This document shows, one piece after another, positions 49,827 through 58,367 of a stretch of 64,000 nt of DNA (position 1 is its first letter; each line of letters starts with the position of its first letter). This DNA comes from UBA5336 sp038745855. GTDB taxonomy: Bacteria; Pseudomonadota; Alphaproteobacteria; Caulobacterales; Hyphomonadaceae. Made by a program: the position numbers and the translations under genes. The stretch lies in assembly GCA_038745855.1 (NCBI GenBank), contig JBCDLC010000016.1, positions 1 through 64,000 on the forward strand. Direction: 5' to 3'. The notes beneath the pieces are model-generated. The model had not been told where the DNA came from, made no database searches, and saw only the letters and a program-made list of their open reading frames with translations.

Positions 49827-52457
49827 TCAGGCGACCATTTTGTCGGCTGCTTCGGCGCGACGTGACAATTCCAGCTTCACGCGTTCCGCCAGTTTGGCAA
49901 CATTGAAGGGCTTTGGCAGGAAGGATACTTCGCGGTTCTCATCGAGCTGTTTTGCGATATCCCGTTCGGCGTAGCCGGAAATGAAAATTATGCGGGCATC
50001 GCCCAGATGCGCAGCGGCTTCCTTGATCAATGTGGGCCCGTCCATCCCGGGCATGACCACATCCGAGATCACCAGGTCGAATGCACCGGACTCCGCTTCA
50101 AGAATCTCAAGCGCCTCTTCCCCGTCACACGCCTGCTCAACGTCATAACCCCGGTTTTCCAGCAGCTTTGCAGCCATGGCTCGGACGCCCGGCTCGTCTT
50201 CAACGAGCAAGATCCGCCCCCGACCGGACATATCGACCGGCCGGGCGACAACCGTTTGCACGGTCTCCTCAGGAGTCTCGACAGGCACTTCGTCGGCGGC
50301 CAATGCAGGAAGATAGATGTGAAAGCTCGTGCCTTCACCCACAGTGGACGTAGGACAAATGTAGCCGCCCGACTGCTTGATAATTCCGTACACTGTCGAC
50401 AGGCCAAGCCCCGTTCCGACCCCGACCGCCTTGGTTGTAAAGAAGGGTTGGAAGATCTTGTCGATGACGGAAGCTGGTATGCCATGCCCGTTGTCAGACA
50501 CTTCGATCAGAAGGTAGTCGCCCTCCTCAACAAACCCAAAACCCGCCTTGTGGGCATCCTCTGCGGCCGCCCTGTCCGTGCGGATGGTCAGCTTCCCACC
50601 ATTCGCTTTCGCCAGCATGGCATCCCGGGCATTGGTCGCAAGGTTGATGATAGCGGTTTCAAGCTGGTTCTTGTCGGCCTTGATGTGAGGCACGTCCCGG
50701 CCGTGCCGGATATCCAGTTCGACGCGCTCATCTATGATCTGACGCAGCAAGAGAGAAAATTCCGATAGAAAGTCTGTGACGTTCAGAACATCAGATTTGA
50801 AGGTTTGCTGGCGCGCGTAGGCCAGAAGCATGCGCACAAGGTCCCGGGCCCGGACGCTGAATTCGTGGATATTCTTCAAATTCTCATAGGATGGATCACC
50901 GACTGGATGGCGCGTCGTCAGCGTATCGGTGTTCAACATGATGCCGGTAAGCACATTGTTGAAGTCGTGAGCCACGCCACCAGCCAATTGGCCGATTGCC
51001 TGCATCTTCTCACCTTGGGCCAAGCGCATTTCGAGCGCCTTCTGTTCCGTCATATCGATGATGTAGGCAACAGCCGGACGCCCTTGGCTATCCAAGGAAA
51101 CAAAGAGGCTCACACTCCGGGTCTCATCGCCAGCCAGTTCCAAGCCGACAAGTTTGTCGATGGCGTCCGTGAGGCCGTCATTGAGCGCATCAATTCCGGA
51201 CTGGGCTGCAAAAAGGTCGGCAAAGCGTGTGCCAGGTACAGCGCGCCCCTTCGTTAATTCCATCAGCGCCGGATTGGCGTCGACGATGATTGCGCCTTCA
51301 ACAGTCTCTCCAGTGAGACGTACGGCACCAAATGGGGCATCGTCGAACATAGGATCGGCTTCAATCCCCGCCTGCTGGTGATCTGCGTTGGTGAGCGTCG
51401 CTGACGCTGGCTGTGCAGTGATCTTGTCCTGAACGGGTTGAAGCAGGATACGGCCGTGGGCGTTGACCCCTTTACCGGCCCAACTTGACGTCGCCTGGAC
51501 GGGAATTTCGATACCATCTCGGCTGCGAAGTTGGATATCGCACGTCGAGGACGCCCTCGCTTTTCGGTCGCGGGTCAAACGCTTCACGAATTCAGGTCGC
51601 ATGATGTCGTCGATACGAACCGACTGGACCGGATGCGAAAGACCAAGGTGGTCGCGGACCCAATGGTTGGCGTACATCAGCGTTCCGTCCGGGCGGACAG
51701 CGAGAAAGCCCATCGGCGCGTCTTCGACATAAAGGGCGCGCAGATCCGCATCGCCCGTCATGTCCTGATTGCCAGCGAGCCTGCGCAAACGCCAAAGGAC
51801 ACGGCCCTTGGGGAGCGGTGCCACTGCGACTTCATATTGAGCGGGGATGCCGTCCAGCCCCATGGCAACCGGAGGAAGCGTTTCGCGCTGGGTCTGCCCA
51901 CTGCGCGCTGCCTTGGACAAGCGGTAAACAGGCGCGGAAACGCCAGGGGATGCTGCGAAAACCTCATCCACTGACAAGGTCCCGTCCGGCTTTGCGTCAT
52001 CGACCCGCGCCATGATCGCAAGATCTCGGTAAGCGCTATTCGACACAATTGGCGTGCCGGCCCTGTCGGTGACCAGTACCGCCTCGTCGAGTGCATCAAT
52101 CCACGCAAATCGCGGCCCTGATGGAAGAACGGCTCGGGCAGCGGCTTCGCGCTCGGGGAACAGGCCAAGCCGCTGCCCCGCGCCGCGCAACATCCAGAGC
52201 AGGAAAACCATGCCCGTTGATCCCATGGCTATCAGAAGGACTGGTCCTGACGTTCCCACAGCCCGCGGCCACGCAATCGCGACCGCGGCAGAGGCCGCCG
52301 CCACAAGCAGCGATATCCAGAAGACCAATTGGAAGGGATCAAGTTTTCCCAGGACCTGAGGTGCGAGGCTCTCGGCTGTCCCACTCGCCATGCCAGACGA
52401 CCTATCGACGGCCGACACGCTCTCTATCAACTGAAAGCGGTCTTCCTGGCTTTCCAT
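49827..52457 (-). CDS. cckA: cell-cycle hybrid histidine kinase CckA
   Basis: Hybrid sensor kinase of 876 residues. Two N-terminal membrane helices (about 41-63 and 70-90), three PAS-like regions (about 115-225, 240-345 and 370-470), then HisKA with His497 in GGVAHDFNNVLTG, an ATPase domain (NLATNARDAM, DNGHGI, GTGLGLSTVYGI), and a C-terminal receiver with Asp799 in DLVISDVVMPGMDG. The AHDFNN motif and domain order match CckA, which feeds phosphate through ChpT to CtrA and CpdR. The ATG at 52455-52457 has GGAG upstream and was preferred. Another TetR-type or Hpt partner is not adjacent. Confidence 0.93.
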   Translation of the reverse strand: MESQEDRFQLIESVSAVDRSSGMASGTAESLAPQVLGKLDPFQLVFWISLLVAAASAAVAIAWPRAVGTSGPVLLIAMGSTGMVFLLWMLRGAGQRLGLFPEREAAARAVLPSGPRFAWIDALDEAVLVTDRAGTPIVSNSAYRDLAIMARVDDAKPDGTLSVDEVFAASPGVSAPVYRLSKAARSGQTQRETLPPVAMGLDGIPAQYEVAVAPLPKGRVLWRLRRLAGNQDMTGDADLRALYVEDAPMGFLAVRPDGTLMYANHWVRDHLGLSHPVQSVRIDDIMRPEFVKRLTRDRKARASSTCDIQLRSRDGIEIPVQATSSWAGKGVNAHGRILLQPVQDKITAQPASATLTNADHQQAGIEADPMFDDAPFGAVRLTGETVEGAIIVDANPALMELTKGRAVPGTRFADLFAAQSGIDALNDGLTDAIDKLVGLELAGDETRSVSLFVSLDSQGRPAVAYIIDMTEQKALEMRLAQGEKMQAIGQLAGGVAHDFNNVLTGIMLNTDTLTTRHPVGDPSYENLKNIHEFSVRARDLVRMLLAYARQQTFKSDVLNVTDFLSEFSLLLRQIIDERVELDIRHGRDVPHIKADKNQLETAIINLATNARDAMLAKANGGKLTIRTDRAAAEDAHKAGFGFVEEGDYLLIEVSDNGHGIPASVIDKIFQPFFTTKAVGVGTGLGLSTVYGIIKQSGGYICPTSTVGEGTSFHIYLPALAADEVPVETPEETVQTVVARPVDMSGRGRILLVEDEPGVRAMAAKLLENRGYDVEQACDGEEALEILEAESGAFDLVISDVVMPGMDGPTLIKEAAAHLGDARIIFISGYAERDIAKQLDENREVSFLPKPFNVAKLAERVKLELSRRAEAADKMVA

Positions 52458-52704
52458 CGGTCCAACTCCAGCAATACGACACCGTTGCTTACGCTCTTGC
52501 GCCGATTCGGCAGCCGTCTCGCCCGTTTTGAGGAACAACACAGACAAGCGACATAACAATAGAGTTGAAACGATATGGCAGGACTTGGTTAATCAACCTC
52601 AAAAGGGAATTAATCAGCGGACGTTCTGGAAACCGATATTTGCGCCGGACGACAGAACGCCGCCTGGTGGAACCAGACGGCGCCCTAACCGAAGATCTTA
52701 GGTG

Positions 52705-53331
52705 TCAGGAGCTGGTCGCTTCGAAGAAACCGAAGAGGCCGTCATCAAGGCCTGAACCGGCATCAAAGGCATCGTTGAGATTGCCAGCCGTCGGTCCGCC
52801 CACAGTACCGCTTCCACTTCCGACAGGGCCGTCGCCACTGACGGTCCCCGCTTCACCGGAACCTGCCAGACCCGTACCTGAAGAAGAGCCCCCGCCTGAT
52901 GCTGCAGCAGCCGCGACCGCAATAGAACCGAGGCCGGCCCCGCCTGCCGTGGTGACTGTTCCCGTATTCAGACGAAGCCCGGCGCGTGCACTGTTACTGG
53001 CGGTAGCACCGGTGGTCTGCTCAGCCACTCGTTCGAGTGATGCGGACTGCGCGGTGCAGAAGCTCTCGTCGATCACAGCCATGGCTGGCGCTTGGAATGA
53101 GAGGTCGCATCCCTCAGCCGAAACATCCACCGCACCATCAGCGCGAACAATTAATCTGTCTTTTTCAAACAGTTGCAATTGTGGCGAAGCCGGGAGCGCT
53201 TCGCCATTCCGGAGCACAACAACGGAGCCTTGTTCCCCAGTGACGGAGATTATTGTCCCTGCAGCGTCTGCACCTGCCGTTCCCGCAAACAGCACCACAG
53301 CTGCACAGCTTGCTAAAATCAGTCGTTTCAT
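52705..53331 (-). CDS. exported Gly/Ser-rich protein with FecR-like N-terminal part
   Basis: Protein of 208 residues with a signal peptide (LILASCAAVVLFAGTAGADA). Residues about 25-95 look like a FecR-type strand-rich domain (TIISVTGEQGSVVVLRNGEALP, RLIVRADGAVDVSA), with two cysteines (GCDLSF, SFCTAQ) that may bond. The rest is Ala/Gly/Ser/Thr-rich and low-complexity, ending NLNDAFDAGSGLDDGLFGFFEAT. Function unknown. It lies between cckA and the RTX gene, 170 bases from the latter, and may be co-expressed with it. Confidence 0.7.
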   Translation of the reverse strand: MKRLILASCAAVVLFAGTAGADAAGTIISVTGEQGSVVVLRNGEALPASPQLQLFEKDRLIVRADGAVDVSAEGCDLSFQAPAMAVIDESFCTAQSASLERVAEQTTGATASNSARAGLRLNTGTVTTAGGAGLGSIAVAAAAASGGGSSSGTGLAGSGEAGTVSGDGPVGSGSGTVGGPTAGNLNDAFDAGSGLDDGLFGFFEATSS

Positions 53332-53501
53332 AGGTTACCCCAACTCCGATCTTCGGTTCTCTTCTCGAGAGCATTGGCCAGAAACCTGACCAACATGGCG
53401 CCCCATGCACCGATTAATCGCCCCGCCGTTTCTGGCCTTATAGCACGAAACCGATGGAGTGTCGTGAACAGGGGCGCCGCTACGCATTCTACGTTTCAGT
53501 T

Positions 53502-55805
53502 TCAAGCCACATCCTGGAACACATCATCCAGGTCAACAAAAAGATCTGCGACAGCGTCATCACCAACAGGAGCGTCTGGTGTAGTCGCCCGCTCAACGCC
53601 CTGTGAGGCACTGCCAGCCGCCAAATCAGGCAGTTCGATGCCCGCAACAACGTCTGCCAACGCCGCATCCTCGAAGGTTACTGTGACGTTGCCAGCGGAG
53701 AAGACGACATCCGTACCCGAGGTACTGAATGCAGCTTCCGCGGCAGAGACCGATGCGAAATCAAAGCCTGTGAGTTCAATCGTCTCACCGGCCGCAAAGC
53801 CGCGAACGAGATCATCGCCACGATGTGCTGCGTCGAAGACGAACGTATCGTTTCCACCCTGACCGTTCAGAAGGTCGCTACCGCCACCACCAATCAGGAT
53901 GTCAGCACCAGCACCGCCCTGAAGGTTGTCGCCAGCGCCACCACCAATCAAGCGGTCCTCGCCGGGACCACCGAGAAGGAGATCGCCGCCTGCCCCACCG
54001 GCAAGATTGTCATTTCCATTGCCGCCAGTGATCGTGTCATCGCCGCCTTGGCCGAGGAGACGGTCATTCCCGCCGCCCCCATCAACCCTGTCGTCGCCTT
54101 CACCGAGGCGGATCACGTCGCGAAGCCGAGAGCCAGCAACAAGATCTGCGCCCTCAGTTCCAGTATAGTCAAAGTCCCCAACATTATCGGAGCCCGAGAC
54201 AGCCGTGAACAGACCGGGCCTAGATCCGCCCGTAAGCGCCGCCGATTCGAGGATGTCATCGAATGCGTTGTCGGCGATCGTGATGTTATCGATTCCATTC
54301 AGCGCCGCGACGCCTGCAAGCACACCGTCAAACGTGTTGCCGGTCACCACAACACTCGAAGTCGCCCCGTCAACGATGATGCCCGTGTGGGAGTTGTCAC
54401 CGCCCACGCCGTTGAAGGTGTTGTCCGTCACGGTGCTGCGATTTGCAGCATCGTCGAGGAACACGCCGGCAGATGCGGCATCACCCCTTGTGTTTCCGAT
54501 GCCACCGATCGTGTTTCCGAAAATATCGGCACCAGCGCCATTCTCAACGATAACGCCATACTGGATCAGCGCGTCTGCATCCGTTAGGCGCCCAGCGCCC
54601 GTTATGTCATTGCCCTCAGCTGTGAACGACAGATCCTCGCCCGAAACCCTGATGCCAGCCTTCTGGAAATCAGTAATGACCGAGTTGCTGACACTGACTT
54701 CACGCGCAAGCGTATCGGTATTGTAAACTGCGATACCGTCACCCGTACGGGCCTCATCCGGTGCACCCCCGGAGACCGGCTCGCGGGTTCCCGTAACTTG
54801 CACCTGATCAACCTCGCCAGAGCTGTCGACGAACAACAAGCCCACGAAATAGGGCCGGCCGGTACCCACGATTGCGTCTGCAGCATCATCGCCATCAATG
54901 GTCAGGTTCTCGAACCGAATATCCCGGCTATCGAGCACCGAGACGACCCCCGCTGCGGAAACACCGCCCCGAGGTCCCGGCAGGCCAGACTGAGTCACTT
55001 CCAGAGCTGCTGGAGCCTGAATAACTGTGTTCTCGCCTTCACCCTGGAAAATGATCCCCTCTTTATTCGAAACGATCACCTGCTCGGAATATGTACCGGC
55101 GGCAATGCGAATGATGTCGCCATCTTGCGCAATATCAACGGCCTCCTGGATGGTTGCAAAGCCGTCACTTCCGACCAGCAGCATTCTCGCGTCGTCAAAC
55201 TGGAGAATTTCCACGGAACGGAACGTATCTATGCCCTCATCTGGCGACGTACCGGAAATCTTCGTTACCGAACCGCCGCGAGCGCCAAGAGCAACGGTGA
55301 ACTCGTCAATGCTGCCAGCGAAGACCGCCGTATCAAGATCGGCGCCGCCATTCAGAACATCGTTCCCGATACCACCGATCAGCGTGTCGTTGCCGGCGCC
55401 GCCACGAAGATCGTCAGCGCCGCCGCCACCCGTAAGGGTATCATTCCCGGCCTGCCCGCGCAGACGGTCTGCGCCGCCGCCGCCGAACAAACCGTCATCT
55501 CCACTACCGCCGAGGAGCAAGTCCTCGTCTGCGCCGCCAAAAAGAAGATCGTCATCAACGCCGCCGCGAAGTTCATCGCGCCCCGTATCGCCGAACAACC
55601 TGTCCTCACCGGCTCCACCAGCAATGAGGTCAGCGCCCGCTCCGGCCAGGATGAAATCATCATCGGCGGAACCGACCAATTCATTATCGCCGGCGTCACC
55701 AACAATCTGGGTCGTTTCCTCGACCTCAAGCTGGCTTACAGGGCCCTCCGTCGTCGCGTCGTCCAGCGTTTCGAGCAGAATGTCTTGCCCTGTTGCATCA
55801 GCCAT
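53502..55805 (-). CDS. RTX calcium-binding protein with beta-helix domain
   Basis: Protein of 767 residues. Two RTX blocks of GGxGxDxLxGGxxxD repeats (about residues 40-165 and 560-680) flank a right-handed beta-helix/pectin-lyase-like region (about 215-530: IQEAVDIAQDGDIIRIAAGTYSEQVIV, then repeated TVTDNTF, VTGNTF and IADNAF rungs). No signal peptide; the C-terminal FVDLDDVFQDVA tail fits type I secretion. Calcium would fold it outside the cell, where it could bind or cleave polysaccharide. No type I secretion genes are adjacent. AAGGGGAATAAAA precedes the ATG. A CtrA box lies about 170 bases upstream. Confidence 0.9.
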   Translation of the reverse strand: MADATGQDILLETLDDATTEGPVSQLEVEETTQIVGDAGDNELVGSADDDFILAGAGADLIAGGAGEDRLFGDTGRDELRGGVDDDLLFGGADEDLLLGGSGDDGLFGGGGADRLRGQAGNDTLTGGGGADDLRGGAGNDTLIGGIGNDVLNGGADLDTAVFAGSIDEFTVALGARGGSVTKISGTSPDEGIDTFRSVEILQFDDARMLLVGSDGFATIQEAVDIAQDGDIIRIAAGTYSEQVIVSNKEGIIFQGEGENTVIQAPAALEVTQSGLPGPRGGVSAAGVVSVLDSRDIRFENLTIDGDDAADAIVGTGRPYFVGLLFVDSSGEVDQVQVTGTREPVSGGAPDEARTGDGIAVYNTDTLAREVSVSNSVITDFQKAGIRVSGEDLSFTAEGNDITGAGRLTDADALIQYGVIVENGAGADIFGNTIGGIGNTRGDAASAGVFLDDAANRSTVTDNTFNGVGGDNSHTGIIVDGATSSVVVTGNTFDGVLAGVAALNGIDNITIADNAFDDILESAALTGGSRPGLFTAVSGSDNVGDFDYTGTEGADLVAGSRLRDVIRLGEGDDRVDGGGGNDRLLGQGGDDTITGGNGNDNLAGGAGGDLLLGGPGEDRLIGGGAGDNLQGGAGADILIGGGGSDLLNGQGGNDTFVFDAAHRGDDLVRGFAAGETIELTGFDFASVSAAEAAFSTSGTDVVFSAGNVTVTFEDAALADVVAGIELPDLAAGSASQGVERATTPDAPVGDDAVADLFVDLDDVFQDVA

Positions 55806-55962
55806 TTTTATTCCCCTTCATTCACGGCTCTTTGCCGTTCTTGGAGTGCCTAAATCGGGGTCGCCGACCAAGGATCAGCGACTGTCAGAATCGGGCCGTA
55901 TAGAGATGCGCTTACCCTCGCAACCCAAAGAAAGTCTTGACGCGATCGCCGACTAGACGCTT

Positions 55963-55988
55963 GATTCCGTGTGTTAATAATTGGTTAA
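55963..55988. promoter_or_regulatory. CtrA box TTAA-N7-TTAA with adjacent GANTC site
   Basis: Perfect TTAA (55974-55977)-N7-TTAA (55985-55988), the known CtrA consensus, with a GATTC (GANTC, CcrM-type methylation site) at 55963-55967. It lies between the RTX gene (start 55805, 169 bases away) and the GNAT gene (start 56071, 83 bases away). The window also holds cckA and gcrA, so control by CtrA is plausible. Confidence 0.6.
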
Positions 55989-56070
55989 CGCGCCCATGGC
56001 CGCGAACGGTAGGCATTGCGGCGTTTCTTAGTTGACGCCGCCCGTCGCTGGCGAAATCAGAAAGTGTCTC

Positions 56071-56589
56071 ATGGTCGAAATCGCCATCCGACCCGCAACA
56101 CATAATGATGTGGATATCTTGTCGGTGGTTGGCGCTGGCACATTCCTCGAAAGCTTCGCCGACACACTTCCAGGCCCTGACATTGCTCTGCACTGCCAAA
56201 ACGAACATAGCGCAGAAGCCTACGCCAAGATCCTGCGAAGCGGCGCACGTGCATGGCTCGCGTGCATTGCGAACACCGGCGCAGTCATCGGTTACGCTTT
56301 GAATACAGCTCCGAACATTCCAATCGCGCGTACCTCTGGCGATATCGAGCTGAAACGGATCTATCTCCTTTCGAAGTATCAAGGCGTCGGGGCGGGGAGA
56401 GCGCTCATGAAGGCTGCGATCAAAGATGCATCGGAACGGCGGGCCGAACGATTGATCCTCGGTGTCTACTGCAACAACGGTAACGCAATGGGCTTTTACC
56501 GAGCGATGGGATTCAGAACGATCGGTACACGCCGCTTCACCGTTGGCACGGGGACCTACGAAGACCTCGTCTTTGCGCTAGAGCTTTGA
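56071..56589 (+). CDS. GNAT-family N-acetyltransferase
   Basis: Acetyltransferase of 172 residues: IAIRPATHNDVDILSVV at the start, ELKRIYLLSKYQGVGAGRALMKAAI (acetyl-CoA motif A, Q-G-V-G-A-G), GVYCNNGNAMGFYRAMGFRTIGTRRF (motif B). Substrate unknown; the form resembles RimI/YjgM-type enzymes. The frame opens at 56032, but the ATG at 56071 gives the standard N terminus. A CtrA box lies 83 bases upstream. Confidence 0.85.
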   Translation: MVEIAIRPATHNDVDILSVVGAGTFLESFADTLPGPDIALHCQNEHSAEAYAKILRSGARAWLACIANTGAVIGYALNTAPNIPIARTSGDIELKRIYLLSKYQGVGAGRALMKAAIKDASERRAERLILGVYCNNGNAMGFYRAMGFRTIGTRRFTVGTGTYEDLVFALEL

Positions 56590-56612
56590 GGCCGCGCCGC
56601 ATTGTTTGCGGC

Positions 56613-57425
56613 CTACGATGCCGGAAAAACGACCTTAACCGGATCCACGGGCCGCTCCGGAAGCTTTCGCTGCAGCCAGGTGATGATGTCTGACGCCACA
56701 ATGTCCGTGCCCGGTTCATCCACGATCCAGTGCGCATTGTCCGGATACTCGAGGTAATCACCCTTGAGCGCAGCCGCCGCGTATTTCTGCCCGATCTTCC
56801 GGACGGCCTTGATCACCGTTGTCCGATCGCGCTTTGCGCCAATGGTGAGCGTCGGAATACGCACCCGTCCCTCTTCGATTGGCGGCGGTTGGAGCAGATC
56901 GGCATAGACCCTTCCGGAATCATAGCGCGCATGGGCGTAGATTTCGTCATGCCGATCCTTGGCAACGGCGTTCAGCACACCCCATCCAAATCCCGATCGC
57001 CCGATCTTGACCGAGATGCCTGGCAGTTTCCGTCGCCCTTTCGTCACCACATTCCAGAACGTGCGAAGGGGCCTGAGATCGACCACGTTGATTCCAGCCG
57101 GCGCGGCTGGCGTGAGGAAGATCGCTGCAGAGACAAGCCCTTGCTCGGCGAGTTTTTGGGCAATCAAACCGCCCATCGAGTGCCCGATCACAGCCGGCTT
57201 CTTCCCGCCTTCGGCCAAGGTGGCAGCCTTTTCGGACATCGCCTCGAAATAGTCATTCAACGATAATTGGCCGAGCGCAGCATCGGGACTGTCGACAACG
57301 CGTAATTCTGGAAAAAGGGTCGGCGAATGACATTCAAACCCAGCGCCCTCAAAAAGGGGCCGCATCCGGTCCCAGGCATCGCCGCCGCTTCCAACACCAT
57401 GGATCATGAGCAGGGATTGGGTCAC
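56613..57425 (-). CDS. alpha/beta hydrolase
   Basis: Alpha/beta-fold hydrolase of 270 residues: LLMIHGVGSGGDAWDRM (oxyanion region), the nucleophile Ser in VIGHSMGGLIAQKLA, and the catalytic His in YPDNAHWIVDEPG. GTG start with GGGAG upstream. Substrate unknown. It is followed on the same strand after 24 bases by nothing operonic; the GNAT gene is convergent. Confidence 0.85.
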   Translation of the reverse strand: MTQSLLMIHGVGSGGDAWDRMRPLFEGAGFECHSPTLFPELRVVDSPDAALGQLSLNDYFEAMSEKAATLAEGGKKPAVIGHSMGGLIAQKLAEQGLVSAAIFLTPAAPAGINVVDLRPLRTFWNVVTKGRRKLPGISVKIGRSGFGWGVLNAVAKDRHDEIYAHARYDSGRVYADLLQPPPIEEGRVRIPTLTIGAKRDRTTVIKAVRKIGQKYAAAALKGDYLEYPDNAHWIVDEPGTDIVASDIITWLQRKLPERPVDPVKVVFPAS

Positions 57426-57450
57426 GCGTGCACTCCCATTTGCGCCAGCC

Positions 57451-57969
57451 TTAATGCCTTTCCACGGGAACGGTCCAGTGCTCGAACCGCTCGCTCACGG
57501 CCTGATAGACAGGTCGCTTGAACGGAACGATCAGGCCCGGCGTCTCATCCAGCGTCGCCCAGCGCCACGCGTCGAATTCCGGCGTATGCCGATCCAAGCG
57601 AACGTCGCTGTCCGATCCGAGAAATCGCAGGGCGTACCATTTCTGCCGTTGCCCAAGGAACGGTCCGGGCAACCGGCGTTTCACCTCCGGCGGAAACTCA
57701 TAATAGAGCCAGTCTTCGGTGCTTTCGAGCACCTTGACCAGCTTGGCTGGAACGCCGATTTCCTCTTCCAGCTCCCGAAGCGCGGCATCGTCAGCGCTTT
57801 CGCCCGCGTCAATCCCGCCCTGTGGCATCTGCCACTGGAAAGCGCCTCGGGCATTGATCCGGCGCCCCAGGAACACATGACCCGCCTTCGAGAACAGGGC
57901 CAGCCCCACATTCGGCCGAAACCGGCTCGGATCTCGATGATGTCCCGTCGGGGTTGCACGCGTTGTCAC
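57451..57969 (-). CDS. rppH: RNA 5'-pyrophosphohydrolase RppH
   Basis: Nudix hydrolase of 172 residues that removes pyrophosphate from mRNA 5' ends (and acts on dinucleoside polyphosphates), starting mRNA decay. N terminus NVGLALFSKAGHVFLGRRI, then AFQWQMPQGGIDAGESADDA and the Nudix box G-x5-E-x7-R-E-x2-E-E-x-G. A GTG start (57967-57969) overlaps the chorismate mutase stop by 4 bases. An alternative name for this group in alphaproteobacteria is (di)nucleoside polyphosphate hydrolase. Confidence 0.9.
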   Translation of the reverse strand: MTTRATPTGHHRDPSRFRPNVGLALFSKAGHVFLGRRINARGAFQWQMPQGGIDAGESADDAALRELEEEIGVPAKLVKVLESTEDWLYYEFPPEVKRRLPGPFLGQRQKWYALRFLGSDSDVRLDRHTPEFDAWRWATLDETPGLIVPFKRPVYQAVSERFEHWTVPVERH

Positions 57970-58313
57970 TTCGCAGCCTGCGGCTCGGGCGCATGTCTTC
58001 CGTCGAACGCTTCGAACTCATAGGCAATGCACCGGTCGATCAAGGTCCGCCAGACCGGCTCGGCAATTGCCGGCGAAAGACCCGCTGCTTCCGCGGCCGC
58101 CCGAACCTTCGACACCACGTCCTCAATGCGCGGACGATCCAGCACAGCCGACCGATCGCCCTTTATGCGTGCCGCCGCATCCATGAAGGACTGGCGCTCC
58201 TTGATAATTTCCACCAACAAGCGATCCAGCCGGTCAATCTCATAGCGCACGTGCGCCATGGTTTCAGCCGTCTCAGCGGTGTGGTGACGGAGGTCTGATG
58301 AGTATGCGGTCAT
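57966..58313 (-). CDS. chorismate mutase (AroQ class)
   Basis: Chorismate mutase of 115 residues, converting chorismate to prephenate for tyrosine and phenylalanine. The AroQ helices have VRYEIDRLDRLLVEIIKERQSFMDAAARIKGD, with Arg, Lys and Glu of the active site, and EPVWRTLIDRCIAYEFEAFDG. It supplies the prephenate used by the product of the hisC-tyrC pair at 7-9 kb, though the genes are distant. Start uncertain: ATG at 58311-58313 chosen for an N-terminal extension like relatives; 58349 and 58259 are alternatives. Confidence 0.88.
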   Translation of the reverse strand: MTAYSSDLRHHTAETAETMAHVRYEIDRLDRLLVEIIKERQSFMDAAARIKGDRSAVLDRPRIEDVVSKVRAAAEAAGLSPAIAEPVWRTLIDRCIAYEFEAFDGRHAPEPQAAK

Positions 58314-58367
58314 GCCGGCCATATAGACAGGCCCAGCGACAATGGCCATGGCGCGGTATCGACGCGA

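Noticed and set aside
52458..52704. TTAA pairs upstream of cckA as a CtrA box
   Set aside because: The two TTAA words are 17 bases apart instead of 7, so they do not form the consensus.
53823..55853. Several 250-350-residue plus-strand frames opposite the RTX gene
   Set aside because: They mirror the Gly/Asp repeats of the RTX gene and only yield repeated Ala/Thr/Pro text.
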